Positions 17,309-27,148 of a stretch of DNA of 64,000 nt are shown piece by piece (position 1 is the stretch's first letter; every line of letters starts with the position of its first letter). The stretch covers positions 56,251 through 120,250 of the forward strand of contig CAJXRF010000004.1 of NCBI GenBank assembly GCA_913058575.1, in the 5' to 3' direction. Both the position numbers and the translations under genes were made by a program. The notes below the pieces were generated by a model. That model was not told the DNA's origin and searched no databases. It saw nothing but the letters and a program-made list of their open reading frames with translations. This stretch comes from an uncultured Bermanella sp. (GTDB lineage: Bacteria; Pseudomonadota; Gammaproteobacteria; Pseudomonadales; Oceanobacteraceae).

Positions 17309-18286
17309 CTAATGATTAAAGGCCAGCATTCTTAATGTCATTTGCTGTTGCTTATGAACTTGCTCGCTGGCTCGTTGCAGGAAGTTTTCGGCATTTTCAT
17401 TACTCTTTAAAGTGGCAAGGCCGGTATTCAATTGCAGTTCGCCCACATCCCCCCAATGAATTTCATCTAAGTGTTGCTGTAGTCGCTCTCGTAACACCAT
17501 GACGCCTTCCATGGGGCAGTTGGGCAATAGTATATAAAACGTGCCCTTGCCATTATAGAAAATTTCATCCCCTGCTCTTAATAGTGTTACCAACTTTAAG
17601 CGAAATTCCTTTAACACTTTCACGCTGATATCTCGACCATGAATTTCTAATATTTGCTGGTAGTCATCTATGCTCATGGCAAACAAGGAGAGCGTGCGCT
17701 TGGTCACTAAACTGCGTGCAATTTCTTGATGTAAAATATTTAATAAAAAGCGGCTGTTATAAGCACCTGATTGATAGTCGGTAACCGCTAAATCTAAAAG
17801 GCGCTTTTGCTTTTCTGCATTTAAATAGGCGTAACATAACGAACAGCTATCGATTAATACATATATGAGCATGAGTCGAATGCACACTTGTAAATCGTAA
17901 ATTAAAATAAGTTGTGAAAAGCTGCTTAATAACATGGTGATGTTTAATGCATAGGCCCAAGACAAGGGCAGTGCAAAGTAAGCAAATATTGGAAAGGTAT
18001 AAATCCACTGGATGGTTAAGTCCGGCTGAAAGCTAAGCTGATATTGCATTAATAAAGCAATGGCGGTAAGCGTTAATACGTTAATATACTTACTGTAAGA
18101 TTGGTTACGGTTCATGCTTGAAAAAATGGCCGCAAAACTGAGAACCGAAATAGTCACAAGGTTAATCAATAAAATATCATAATGGCCAAACCAGTAATGG
18201 CTAATACTTAATATCACACTGACCGCAGCATAAGCCCCATATAAAAGTGTTAATGCTGGTCCTTTTTCCATACTAATGGAAAACAT
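17309..18286 (-). CDS. Membrane protein with degenerate GGDEF domain (A)
   Basis: I start at ATG 18286 (325 residues) because AGGAG stands 7 bases upstream; an upstream TTG (18307) is less likely. Several N-terminal transmembrane helices (about 1-150) precede a C-terminal GGDEF-like domain. The expected DxLTGxxNR is DYQSGAYNSR and the active-site GGDEF is replaced by NGKGTF (YNGKGTFYILLP), so cyclase activity should be lost. It may bind c-di-GMP or GTP or act structurally. It overlaps the preceding minus-strand gene by 14 bp, implying translational coupling with that similar protein. Confidence 0.75.
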   Translation of the reverse strand: MFSISMEKGPALTLLYGAYAAVSVILSISHYWFGHYDILLINLVTISVLSFAAIFSSMNRNQSYSKYINVLTLTAIALLMQYQLSFQPDLTIQWIYTFPIFAYFALPLSWAYALNITMLLSSFSQLILIYDLQVCIRLMLIYVLIDSCSLCYAYLNAEKQKRLLDLAVTDYQSGAYNSRFLLNILHQEIARSLVTKRTLSLFAMSIDDYQQILEIHGRDISVKVLKEFRLKLVTLLRAGDEIFYNGKGTFYILLPNCPMEGVMVLRERLQQHLDEIHWGDVGELQLNTGLATLKSNENAENFLQRASEQVHKQQQMTLRMLAFNH

Positions 18287-19217
18287 AAGCACACTCCTGC
18301 CTGGCAATGTCTATTAAGGTGTTTGCCGTATCGCCTACGTTTAAACTGGCTAACCCCACTTGTATATTTTTTTTATGTTTCGAATCAGGAATGTTTTCCA
18401 GCATGGCTTTCGCTTTGTTTAGCGCTTCATGAGTGGCGGTGTGAGGCAAGATAATCGCAAAGTCATCTAGGTGTAACCGGTAATAACGATCAAAAGAACG
18501 TAAATCCGCATTAATGCAGTTGGATATGTTTTGCAAAAAAGAAAGGGGCACGCGCCGATAATTGGTGGTGCTAGGTTGCAGCTGTATGTACATCAATAAA
18601 AGACCAGTGCCCTCTCGTTCTGCACGGGTGATTTCAGTGGAAAGAGTGGGCCTTAAAAACTTCTCTTTTTGCGCACCCGTGTCTAGATCTTTGCTTATTA
18701 AGGGCTCTAGCAATTGATTGGTACGAGCTTTAACAATGGCTAAAAATATTGCCACCGTCGTGATGACCGCAAAGCTAAACAATATTTGTGGTTGATGTAA
18801 TGGATTTGAGAAATTTAGCAACATGTAGAACGCTAAGGGCAGATAACACATTAAAAGAAATAATGCGTGCCGCATGGGGAATAAGAAAAATGCCGCAATG
18901 GGGTAAAAGTATATCCAGTAAATATTGTTACCGTGGCCGTAATCACAGGCAATAAATATAAATGCGGCCAGCAAGAGCATATATAGCCACTTTAAGTAAA
19001 AGGTCTTCGGTTTTTTTGTAATGGTTGCTTGATACAGCGCATTGGCTGCCAGCACGGTGGCCAGTGCGCCAGTCATAATGGAAATAATGTAATCAAATGA
19101 CAGGTAATTTAGATAGGCGATCAAAAACAAGGTGATGACACTGACGGTGTTGTAAATGATTTTGGCTTGGTTCACTTTTAGGGGCGCTTGCATCAGGATT
19201 TGAATGTCCGTTTTCAT
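18273..19217 (-). CDS. Membrane protein with degenerate GGDEF domain (B)
   Basis: The 314-residue protein has about six N-terminal transmembrane helices and a C-terminal GGDEF-like domain in which the signature is HLDDF (YRLHLDDFAIILP). The Gly-Gly needed for GTP binding is absent while the Asp-Asp-Phe remains. The DxxTG region is DLDTGAQKEKFLRP. It is probably not an active diguanylate cyclase. Same architecture as the downstream gene at 17309-18286, with which it overlaps, so the two look like a coupled pair derived by duplication. Divergent from proA. Confidence 0.75.
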   Translation of the reverse strand: MKTDIQILMQAPLKVNQAKIIYNTVSVITLFLIAYLNYLSFDYIISIMTGALATVLAANALYQATITKKPKTFYLKWLYMLLLAAFIFIACDYGHGNNIYWIYFYPIAAFFLFPMRHALFLLMCYLPLAFYMLLNFSNPLHQPQILFSFAVITTVAIFLAIVKARTNQLLEPLISKDLDTGAQKEKFLRPTLSTEITRAEREGTGLLLMYIQLQPSTTNYRRVPLSFLQNISNCINADLRSFDRYYRLHLDDFAIILPHTATHEALNKAKAMLENIPDSKHKKNIQVGLASLNVGDTANTLIDIARQECAYVFH

Positions 19218-19300
19218 CTAGCTTAAGCAGGCTAAATTAAGCCTTAATTGCGATTATTGTCCCCAGACACCCTACCAGTGATGCTTTTCTTGTTCATCAT

Positions 19301-19330
19301 TTGGTGGGAGCCAATATATAAGGGTATAAT
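19301..19330 (+). promoter_or_regulatory. Sigma-70-type promoter of the proA-nadD-... operon
   Basis: TTGGTG (19301-19306) and a perfect TATAAT (19325-19330) are separated by 18 bp. The start would fall about 100 bp before proA. Confidence 0.6.
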
Positions 19331-19438
19331 CGCCCAATTACACTTTCTTAACTATTTCTTCTTAAATTACCATGAAGGCAAGCATGTGAGTATAAACCTC
19401 ACTTCTGCTTTCATAATAGACCTTTTTAGGGGCCAATA

Positions 19439-20695
19439 ATGGATGTTAAAGCCTATATGCAGCAAGTTGGCGTACAAGCCCGTGCTGCCAGCGCTGCAAT
19501 TGCGAAAGCAGATTCAGGGCTAAAAAACAAAGCACTGCAAGCCATCGCCACGGCCATAGAGAACAGCCGTGAAGTATTGATTGCTGCGAATCAAAACGAT
19601 ATGCGCCGCGGACAAGAAAACGGTTTAGATGCCGCTTTGCTAGACCGCTTGGAACTTACTCCTGCGCGCATTGATGCCATGTTAGAAGGTTTGCATCAGG
19701 TAACAGCCTTACCAGACCCAGTTGGCGGCATGACCGACCTTGATTATCGCCCCAGTGGCATTCAAGTGGGTAAAATGCGCGTACCTTTGGGCGTCATAGG
19801 CATTATTTACGAGTCACGCCCTAATGTGACCATAGAAGCCGCTAGTTTATGCCTTAAATCGGGTAATGCCGCCATCTTACGTGGTGGCAGTGAAGCCATT
19901 GAATCCAATCAAGCCTTGGCTGTGTGTATTCGTGAAGGTTTGGAAGTGGCGGGTTTGTCAGAATTTACCGTGCAAGTAATTGAAACCACCGACCGCGCCG
20001 CAGTAGGCGAATTGATTACCATGTCTGAGTACGTCGATGTGGTAGTGCCCCGCGGTGGTAAAGGGCTAATTGAGCGTATTAGCAAAGACGCTAAGGTAAC
20101 GGTTATTAAGCATTTAGATGGTATTTGCCACGTTTATATTGATGATGATGCTGATATGAGCAAAGCCGTTAACATCGCCATTAATGCTAAAACTCACCGA
20201 AACGGCACCTGTAACACCATGGAAACCTTACTGGTGGCTGAATCGGTTGCTCAAAAAGCGTTGCCACAATTGGCCACCGCTTACGCTGAATTTAAAGTTG
20301 AGCTAAGAGGCTGTGAAAAAACGAAGGCTATATTAGCCAGCGTGATTGAAGCCACTGAAGAAGATTGGGGCACAGAATATTTAGGCCCGGTATTGTCTAT
20401 TAAAGTGGTGGCGGACATGGCCGAAGCCATCAAGCATATTAATAAATATGGTAGCCACCATACCGATAGCATCATCAGTGAGAATTATACTAAGGCCCGT
20501 GAATTTTTGCGCCAAGTGGATTCAAGTTCTGTCATGGTGAATGCATCAACTCGTTTTGCTGACGGTTTTGAGTATGGCTTAGGTGCTGAAATAGGCATTA
20601 GCACAGATAAAATTCATGCCCGTGGCCCAGTGGGGCTTGATGGCTTAACGTCTCAGAAGTGGATTGTTTTAGGTGATGGACACATCCGTCATTAA
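19439..20695 (+). CDS. proA: Gamma-glutamyl phosphate reductase ProA
   Basis: This 418-residue cytoplasmic enzyme makes glutamate semialdehyde from gamma-glutamyl phosphate in proline synthesis. The motifs [29 protein letters not shown], and the catalytic cysteine region [13 protein letters not shown] (Cys near 257) are typical, and the length is standard. It opens the cluster leading to lipA; its last codons overlap nadD. The partner kinase gene proB is about 17 kb away at 37557. Confidence 0.97.
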   Translation: MDVKAYMQQVGVQARAASAAIAKADSGLKNKALQAIATAIENSREVLIAANQNDMRRGQENGLDAALLDRLELTPARIDAMLEGLHQVTALPDPVGGMTDLDYRPSGIQVGKMRVPLGVIGIIYESRPNVTIEAASLCLKSGNAAILRGGSEAIESNQALAVCIREGLEVAGLSEFTVQVIETTDRAAVGELITMSEYVDVVVPRGGKGLIERISKDAKVTVIKHLDGICHVYIDDDADMSKAVNIAINAKTHRNGTCNTMETLLVAESVAQKALPQLATAYAEFKVELRGCEKTKAILASVIEATEEDWGTEYLGPVLSIKVVADMAEAIKHINKYGSHHTDSIISENYTKAREFLRQVDSSSVMVNASTRFADGFEYGLGAEIGISTDKIHARGPVGLDGLTSQKWIVLGDGHIRH

Positions 20696-21341
20696 GGCTC
20701 AGTGTCAAGATAGACAGCAATATGTGGTATTAGGTGGGACTTTTGATCCTATTCATGACGGTCATTTGCTTACGGCCAACGCCTTAGCTGATAAATTGGG
20801 TTATGATTGCGTGCATCTAATGCCTTGCGGAGATGCTTACCACAAGCAAGGCTCTAGCAGTGCGTGTCATCGCTTAGCCATGCTTGAATTAGCTTTGCGT
20901 CATGAATCTAAATTGCTAGTAGATGACCAAGAGACTAAGCGTGTGGGAGCCACCTATACGGTGGATACCCTATCAAGTATTCGCCAAAATATAGGGCCAA
21001 GTGCGCATCTTGTATGGATAATGGGCAGCGACGCTGCGCAATCACTAACAAGTTGGCATAACTGGCAGGCACTATTTACACTGGCTAATATAGTGGTAGT
21101 GGCAAGAAATGATGAATTGCCGGCAGATTTAAGTGAGTGGCCTGCAAAATGCTTTACCGATATTAACGAGTTCAAAAAGCAGCCTTATGGCTGTTATCTG
21201 CTAACGGCTTTACCGCCAGTGGCAGTATCTTCCACCCAGATTCGTCTGCAAGTGGCAAACCAAGAGACTGTGGAAAACCATGTGCCCCAGTCTGTCATTG
21301 ATTACATTGAGCAGCATGGGCTCTACCGAGGCGAAAACTGA
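20676..21341 (+). CDS. nadD: Nicotinate-nucleotide adenylyltransferase NadD
   Basis: It adenylates nicotinate mononucleotide in NAD synthesis. [12 protein letters not shown] (about 20-31) is the nucleotidyltransferase HxGH-type motif, and SSTQIRLQV near the C-terminus corresponds to the ISSTxIR motif. I use ATG 20676 (221 residues); an adjacent GTG at 20673 is equally possible. The start lies inside the end of proA (20-bp overlap), so translation is coupled. Confidence 0.95.
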   Translation: MDTSVIKAQCQDRQQYVVLGGTFDPIHDGHLLTANALADKLGYDCVHLMPCGDAYHKQGSSSACHRLAMLELALRHESKLLVDDQETKRVGATYTVDTLSSIRQNIGPSAHLVWIMGSDAAQSLTSWHNWQALFTLANIVVVARNDELPADLSEWPAKCFTDINEFKKQPYGCYLLTALPPVAVSSTQIRLQVANQETVENHVPQSVIDYIEQHGLYRGEN

Positions 21342-21346
21342 ATCCA

Positions 21347-21682
21347 ATGGATGCAGCAGCACTGAAAAAACTTGTGATTAATTCACTTGAAGACCTAAAA
21401 GCCCAAGATATTACTGTTTTGGATGTAACCGGCCGCACTTCTGTGACCGATGCCATGATCATTGCCACAGGCACCTCTAGCCGTCACGCTCAAGCGTTGG
21501 CTGAAAACGTATCTGAAAAAGCCAAAGCCGCTGGCGAAATGCCATTAGGCTCTGAAGGTCGTGGCGACAGTGATTGGGTATTGATCGACTTAGGCGATGT
21601 TGTCGTACACGTTATGACAGCACAGTCTCGTGAATACTATGATTTAGAAACCCTGTGGGGTGAATCGGAAGCGACTAACTAA
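21347..21682 (+). CDS. rsfS: Ribosomal silencing factor RsfS
   Basis: The 111-residue protein carries the DUF143 blocks [24 protein letters not shown] and [18 protein letters not shown]. RsfS binds uL14 on the large ribosomal subunit and blocks subunit joining under starvation. It sits 5 bp after nadD and 5 bp before rlmH in the conserved order. Confidence 0.95.
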   Translation: MDAAALKKLVINSLEDLKAQDITVLDVTGRTSVTDAMIIATGTSSRHAQALAENVSEKAKAAGEMPLGSEGRGDSDWVLIDLGDVVVHVMTAQSREYYDLETLWGESEATN

Positions 21683-21687
21683 CGGTT

Positions 21688-22155
21688 ATGCGCATACGAT
21701 TGATTGCAGTGGGCACAAAAATGCCGTCATGGGTGGAACAGGGCTTTGCTGAATATGCAAAGCGCCTTCCTCATGATTGCCGCATAGAGTTGGTGGAAAT
21801 CCCTTTGGGTCACCGTGGTAAAAACCAGCCGATTAATAAAGCCATAGAACAAGAGGGGCAGGCCATGTTAGCGGCCATGAAACCTCAGAATACTTGCGTG
21901 GCATTAGAGGTATTGGGTAAGCCTTGGAGCACTGATCAGCTTTCTAAGCAAATGAGTAATTGGCGCATGGAAGGGCAAGACGTGGATTTGCTAGTGGGTG
22001 GTCCCAATGGATTAAGTCCGCAATGTACTAAGTTGGCCAAGCAAAAATGGTCATTATCCCCTTTAACCTTGCCTCACCCCTTAGTTCGTATCATGCTAGC
22101 GGAACAGCTGTACAGGGCTTGGACCATCCTGAATAATCATCCTTATCATAAATAA
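21688..22155 (+). CDS. rlmH: 23S rRNA pseudouridine-1915 N3-methyltransferase RlmH
   Basis: This 155-residue SPOUT-class enzyme has the standard length. It shows [13 protein letters not shown] at the start, [13 protein letters not shown] knot motif ([13 protein letters not shown]) and [20 protein letters not shown] near the end. It methylates pseudouridine 1915 in helix 69 of assembled 70S ribosomes. Confidence 0.96.
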   Translation: MRIRLIAVGTKMPSWVEQGFAEYAKRLPHDCRIELVEIPLGHRGKNQPINKAIEQEGQAMLAAMKPQNTCVALEVLGKPWSTDQLSKQMSNWRMEGQDVDLLVGGPNGLSPQCTKLAKQKWSLSPLTLPHPLVRIMLAEQLYRAWTILNNHPYHK

Positions 22156-22232
22156 TGAGCCACTTGTGATAACTCTAATTAGCGCAGCAGAAACAACCAA
22201 TCGATAATAATAAGAATAGCGACCCATAATTA

Positions 22233-24089
22233 ATGAGCTTTGCCTTAAAGGATGCCACACAGGAAAAAGACATATTTGCTCGGCGAGCGTATCTAGCTGC
22301 TTTCTGTGTTATCGGCTTATTTATAGTGTTGGCATGGCGTATGGCTTTTCTGCAGGTGACTCAGCATGAGGTCTATGCCAGTAAATCTGAAAACAATCGA
22401 GTTCAATTACAACCCGTAGCTCCCATCCGTGGTCTTATCTTTGACCGAAACGGGATACTGCTTGCCGAAAATCTTCCCAGTCATAGTTTAACCTTAGTGC
22501 CAGAGCGTATTGATGATATTGAACAAACTCTAGCCCTTATCGATACCATAGTTGGGTTAAGTGACGATGAAAAAGCCAGCTTTAATAAGCGATTAAAACA
22601 ATGGCGACGTCCCTACGAAGCCCTGACTCTCAAATATCGCCTTAGTGAAAGTGACATTGCGAAACTCACGGTGAATGGTTATTTCATGCCTGGCGTACAG
22701 GTAGAGGCTGAGCTGGTGCGTCATTACCCAAGAGGCAGCGACTTTGCCCACGTTCTGGGTTATGTGGGGCAAATGAATGAGAAGGAAAAGAAAAGCCTAG
22801 ACGCGGTGCAATACAAAGCGACACGGCGTATTGGTAAAGTGGGTATTGAGCGTTATTACCAAAGTTTATTGCATGGTGATGTTGGTTATCAAAAGGTAGA
22901 AACTAATGCCCAAGGGCGCATTTTAAATGTGCTAGAGCGTCAAAGTCCTAAGCCTGGTGGTAATTTAACATTAAGCCTTGATGCTAATTTGCAGCAGGCG
23001 GCCATGAAAGCTTTTGAAGGGCGACGAGGATCTTTGGTGGCCATTGACCCCAATACCGGGGGCGTACTGGCCATGGTTTCAAGCCCCTCTTTTGATCCTA
23101 ATGAATTCGTGAACGGCATTAGCTATAAAAGCTATAACGCACTGCGTGACTCTTTAGATAAACCTTTATTTGATCGAGCCAGTCGTGGTCAGTATCCTCC
23201 AGGCTCTACCATGAAGCCTTTTATCGGTTTGGGTTTTTTAGAATCAGGTGTCACTAACTGGCAAGAAGGGGTGGAGGACCCGGGTTGGTATAAGCTTGAA
23301 AACGATGAGCGAATATACCGAGACTGGAAACGAACGGGTCATGGTCATAGCATTGATTTGCGCCAAGCTATTATTCAAAGTTGCGATGTGTATTTTTACG
23401 AAATGGCCTTTCGTACTGGCATAGATAAGTTACACCCATTTTTAAGTCGATTTGGTTTTGGTCAAAATACGGCGTTAGACATTGGAAATGCTTTACCTGC
23501 ATTATTACCCGATAGAGCTTGGAAAAAACAACATAGGCAGCGTTCTTGGTACGCTGGCGACACCCTTAATTTAGGTTTAGGGCAAGGTTTTATGCTGGTT
23601 ACGCCATTGCAGTTAGCCACCGCCACCAGTGTATTTGCTGCCAAAGGAAAGTGGCATAGATCTAAACTTGTGCAATTTATCGGTACTGAGCCCTTGGTTG
23701 AGGAGACTAAGCCCGAAGATGTGATCATTAAAAACACTGATGACTGGGATCGAATGAATCGTGCCATGGAAGGGGTTATTAGCCACTATAAAGGCACTGC
23801 TAGAAAGTTGAGTGAAAACTTATCCTATCGATTTGCAGGAAAAACCGGTACTGCTCAGGTAGTGGGCATTAAGCAGCATGAAGAATATGATTCAGAAGCC
23901 CTATTAGAGCGCCAGCGCGATCACGCATTATTTGTGGGCTTTGCTCCGGTGGATGCCCCTGAAATAGCCATTGCAGTGGTGGTTGAAAATGGCGAATCTG
24001 CAGGGCGCACAGCAGGCCCCATTGCTAAAACCGTATCGGATTATTATTTGGCATCTTTAAAATCTAAGGCGGCTAAAAATGATCAGTAA
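22233..24089 (+). CDS. mrdA: Penicillin-binding protein 2 (elongasome transpeptidase)
   Basis: This 618-residue class B PBP has one N-terminal transmembrane helix (about 20-42) and a dimerisation domain. Its transpeptidase domain has STMK (active Ser near 325), SCD for the SxN motif and KTGTAQV (about 535). It cross-links peptidoglycan during rod-shape elongation with RodA, whose gene follows 32 bp later. Length matches the family. Confidence 0.96.
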   Translation: MSFALKDATQEKDIFARRAYLAAFCVIGLFIVLAWRMAFLQVTQHEVYASKSENNRVQLQPVAPIRGLIFDRNGILLAENLPSHSLTLVPERIDDIEQTLALIDTIVGLSDDEKASFNKRLKQWRRPYEALTLKYRLSESDIAKLTVNGYFMPGVQVEAELVRHYPRGSDFAHVLGYVGQMNEKEKKSLDAVQYKATRRIGKVGIERYYQSLLHGDVGYQKVETNAQGRILNVLERQSPKPGGNLTLSLDANLQQAAMKAFEGRRGSLVAIDPNTGGVLAMVSSPSFDPNEFVNGISYKSYNALRDSLDKPLFDRASRGQYPPGSTMKPFIGLGFLESGVTNWQEGVEDPGWYKLENDERIYRDWKRTGHGHSIDLRQAIIQSCDVYFYEMAFRTGIDKLHPFLSRFGFGQNTALDIGNALPALLPDRAWKKQHRQRSWYAGDTLNLGLGQGFMLVTPLQLATATSVFAAKGKWHRSKLVQFIGTEPLVEETKPEDVIIKNTDDWDRMNRAMEGVISHYKGTARKLSENLSYRFAGKTGTAQVVGIKQHEEYDSEALLERQRDHALFVGFAPVDAPEIAIAVVVENGESAGRTAGPIAKTVSDYYLASLKSKAAKNDQ

Positions 24090-24121
24090 CGTCATGTTCA
24101 ATGACGATGATGGAGCTGAAT

Positions 24122-25252
24122 ATGTCAGGTGACTTTAGTCGTCAATTAGACGATTCCAATATGGGCGGTACTCGCTCGTTATGGCATAAAATTCACATCG
24201 ACTTCACATTGTTTGCTTTATTGCTATTGCTCATTGGTTGCGGGTTGTTTGTTCTATACAGTGCCAGTGGACAGAACATGCACATGGTTTCGCGGCAGAT
24301 GGTGTATTTCACTATCGGTTTAGTCATTATGCTCATCATTGCCCAATTTAACCCAAGATGGTTCATGATGGCCGCCCCTTGGATGTACGGGGTAGGAATT
24401 GTGGCACTAATATTAGTATTGGTTATGGGCGTGGGGGCCAAAGGTGCCCAGCGTTGGTTAAGTATTTTTGGTGTGTTTCGGTTTCAGCCCTCTGAAATCA
24501 TGAAGCTTGCTGTACCCATGATGCTCGCTTGGTTTATGGCGTCTAAACTATTGCCACCCAATATAAAAACCATTGCTCAAGCGCTAGGACTGATATTTAT
24601 CCCTACACTATTGGTCATGAGGCAGCCTGACTTAGGAACCTCCCTTTTGATTGCTGCTTCTGGGTTATTCGTATTGTTGTTTGCAGGATTGAGTTGGCGT
24701 TGGATTGCTTTGGCTTTAATGGTGGTGTTAGCGGCGGCTCCTGCCATGTGGTATGGGGTGATGCATGACTATCAAAAGCAAAGGGTATTAACCTTTATGA
24801 GCCCTGAAACAGACCCATTGGGTTCAGGCTGGAATATTATCCAAAGTAAAACCGCTATTGGCTCCGGTGGCATTGAAGGAAAAGGCTGGCAGCAGGGCAC
24901 GCAATCTCAATTGGAATTTCTACCAGAGCGCCATACTGATTTTATTATTGCCGTATTTGCTGAAGAGCAAGGTTTGATTGGTGTATTAATGTTGTTGGTT
25001 CTGTATTTGCTTATTGTTATGCGGGGCCTTTATATGGCGTCCAGAGCACGAGACAGTTTCTCTCGCTTGCTGGGTGGTTCACTCATCGTGACATTTTTTA
25101 TATATGTTTTTGTAAATATTGGAATGGTCAGCGGAATATTGCCTGTGGTGGGTGTGCCCTTGCCATTGATCAGTTATGGTGGAACATCTATCGTTACCCT
25201 AATGGCAGCGTTTGGTGTGATAATGTCGGTTTATACACACAGACAGATCTAG
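24122..25252 (+). CDS. rodA: Peptidoglycan glycosyltransferase RodA
   Basis: This SEDS-family polymerase has about ten transmembrane helices, with the conserved blocks WRFQPSE-like FRFQPSEIMKL, RQPDLGTSLL, ERHTDFIIAVFAEEQG (containing the catalytic-loop Asp) and PLPLISYGGTSIV. I choose ATG 24122 (376 residues) because GGAG stands 6 bases upstream; the upstream in-frame ATG at 24101 lacks a good site. It polymerises glycan strands with PBP2. Confidence 0.96.
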   Translation: MSGDFSRQLDDSNMGGTRSLWHKIHIDFTLFALLLLLIGCGLFVLYSASGQNMHMVSRQMVYFTIGLVIMLIIAQFNPRWFMMAAPWMYGVGIVALILVLVMGVGAKGAQRWLSIFGVFRFQPSEIMKLAVPMMLAWFMASKLLPPNIKTIAQALGLIFIPTLLVMRQPDLGTSLLIAASGLFVLLFAGLSWRWIALALMVVLAAAPAMWYGVMHDYQKQRVLTFMSPETDPLGSGWNIIQSKTAIGSGGIEGKGWQQGTQSQLEFLPERHTDFIIAVFAEEQGLIGVLMLLVLYLLIVMRGLYMASRARDSFSRLLGGSLIVTFFIYVFVNIGMVSGILPVVGVPLPLISYGGTSIVTLMAAFGVIMSVYTHRQI

Positions 25253-25291
25253 CTGGCTGTTGTAACTAATTTTAGCGTTAAAGAGGTTCAT

Positions 25292-26245
25292 GTGGTTTCA
25301 GCAAGTGTGCTAGTACTTTTTGGTAGTTTATTTTCATCATCGGGCGATTATGTGGATCACCCTAAGATGCAGCCTTTCATTGATGAAATGGTGGAAGAGC
25401 ATCAATATGACGCCACCGCGTTAAAGAATGTATTGTCTCAAGCCGAGCGTAAAGAAAGCATTTTAAAAGCCATTGCTCGTCCAGCTGAAAAAACGAAAGC
25501 TTGGCATGAGTATCGCGATATTTTTATCCAGCCTAAACGAATCAAGGAAGGCAAAGCCTTTTTACAAGAATACAAAGAGACCTTTGATATCGTAGAAGCC
25601 AAGTATGGCGTGCCTCGTGAAATCATAGCGGCCATTATCGGTGTTGAAACCTTTTATGGGCGAAACACAGGAAGTTACAGGGTGATAGATGCCCTTGCCA
25701 CGCTGGCCTTCGATTATCCAAAGCGGTCTTTATTTTATCGCGAATTAAAAAATTACTTTTTAATGGTACGGTCTAACAATTTAGACCCCCTTGAAATTAA
25801 GGGCTCATATGCAGGAGCCATGGGGCTTGGGCAGTTTATTCCTTCTAGCTACATCAGTTATGCGGTGGACTTTGACGGCGATGGCTTTAAAGATCTTTGG
25901 CATAACCGTAAAGATGCCATAGCCAGTGTGGCTTATTACTTTAAACGCCATGGCTGGAAAAAAGGCGAAAGCGTAGCGGATCGCGTGACATTATATAATA
26001 CCGACGCGGATCACTTTGCCAATGAGTCTTTAAAATTAAACGGTAACTTACAAGTGTGGAAAGAGCGCGGTGTTAATGTCCCTAAAGGACAGCAAGAACG
26101 TGACGCAGCTTTATTTCGCTATGAAAATGAAGATGGCATGGAATACTGGTTAGCTTATAAAAACTACTATGTTATTACTCGCTATAACCATAGTCGCTTA
26201 TATGCGCGGGCTGTATATGAGTTAAGCCAGGCTTTGACAAAATAA
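25292..26245 (+). CDS. mltB: Lytic murein transglycosylase B
   Basis: It cleaves the MurNAc-GlcNAc bond to form 1,6-anhydro ends. The catalytic Glu lies in IIGVETFYGRNTG (about 117), and GAMGLGQFIPSSY and DFDGDGFKDLWHN are family motifs. It starts with GTG after AAGAGG. The short N-terminal hydrophobic stretch has no lipobox, so it is probably a soluble periplasmic form (like Pseudomonas SltB1) rather than a lipoprotein. The stop overlaps the rlpA start by one base. Confidence 0.93.
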   Translation: MVSASVLVLFGSLFSSSGDYVDHPKMQPFIDEMVEEHQYDATALKNVLSQAERKESILKAIARPAEKTKAWHEYRDIFIQPKRIKEGKAFLQEYKETFDIVEAKYGVPREIIAAIIGVETFYGRNTGSYRVIDALATLAFDYPKRSLFYRELKNYFLMVRSNNLDPLEIKGSYAGAMGLGQFIPSSYISYAVDFDGDGFKDLWHNRKDAIASVAYYFKRHGWKKGESVADRVTLYNTDADHFANESLKLNGNLQVWKERGVNVPKGQQERDAALFRYENEDGMEYWLAYKNYYVITRYNHSRLYARAVYELSQALTK

Positions 26246-27021
26246 TGTTTAGGGGCTTGAAGCTTGCCTGCTTAATGGTGCTTTTGCTGCAGGGGTGTAC
26301 AGTATCTCGTTACCAGCAAGATGTTGATAGCACGCCTTCCTATAAAAATATTGAACATTTAGTTGAGCCCAAACCAGTCCGCCAGCCTTTAAGTCGCCGA
26401 GGTAATGCGGATGAATACGAGGTATGGGGCCAAACCTACCAAGTGTTGAAAGGCTTACGCGAATACAGTCAAATAGGTACCGCTTCTTGGTATGGTCAGA
26501 AATTCCATGGCCATGAAACCAGCAATGGCGAAATATTCGATGTTTATAAGTTCAGTGCCGCCCACAAGTCTTTGCCTTTACCTAGTTATGTAAAGGTGAC
26601 GAATCTTAAAAATAAAAAAAGTTTAATTGTGCGTGTAAATGACCGCGGCCCTTTTCATGGCGATCGTTTAATTGATTTGTCATATGCGGCAGCCATGCGT
26701 TTAGGTTATGCAAATAAAGGGACGGCTCAAGTAAAAGTAGAGTTAGTGGCTGCCCCGCTAAGCGCTCAAGAAGCGCTAGAAGCTAAAAACAGACACCTGC
26801 AAATAGCGGCTTTTTCTGCCCAGCAATCAGCCGTTAAATTTAAAAATACCTTATCAAATATCGTCAAGGCCCCCGTGTATTTAAGTCAGGCAGCCAACGA
26901 AGGAAAAACCCTACATAAAGTACGTATTGGACCTGTGTCGATCAAACACGCTAAAGAGATACAGTCGACCTTAAAGTCTCACCAAATTCAGCCCGGTTTG
27001 TTACTGCCTTTAAGCCTTTAA
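26245..27021 (+). CDS. rlpA: RlpA septal-ring lytic transglycosylase lipoprotein
   Basis: The 258-residue lipoprotein has lipobox LLQGC (Cys near 18), a double-psi beta-barrel RlpA domain (about 75-165: GTASWYGQKFHGHETSNGE, RVNDRGPFHGDRLIDLSYAAA) and a C-terminal SPOR-like domain (about 185-250) that binds denuded glycan at the septum. It removes glycan lacking stem peptides, as known in Pseudomonas. Confidence 0.94.
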   Translation: MFRGLKLACLMVLLLQGCTVSRYQQDVDSTPSYKNIEHLVEPKPVRQPLSRRGNADEYEVWGQTYQVLKGLREYSQIGTASWYGQKFHGHETSNGEIFDVYKFSAAHKSLPLPSYVKVTNLKNKKSLIVRVNDRGPFHGDRLIDLSYAAAMRLGYANKGTAQVKVELVAAPLSAQEALEAKNRHLQIAAFSAQQSAVKFKNTLSNIVKAPVYLSQAANEGKTLHKVRIGPVSIKHAKEIQSTLKSHQIQPGLLLPLSL

Positions 27022-27043
27022 TGCCCTGTCTAGGGCATTTTCC
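27021..27043 (+). terminator. Short intrinsic terminator after rlpA
   Basis: ATGCCCT / AGGGCAT stem with a 4-nt loop and TTTTCC tail directly after the rlpA stop. It probably separates dacA as a new unit or attenuates readthrough. Confidence 0.6.
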
Positions 27044-27148
27044 TTAATATGAAGTGAACGTTTGCCAAGAGCTAGACTTGCTCGCTTAACAAACGCCCAC
27101 ACCATGCTACAATGCCTCGCAATTTCATTCTGATATTAATTCTGTACC

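Noticed and set aside
19248..19439. 63-codon frame upstream of proA
   Set aside because: It covers the proA promoter and leader and ends exactly at the proA start; no ribosome-binding site.
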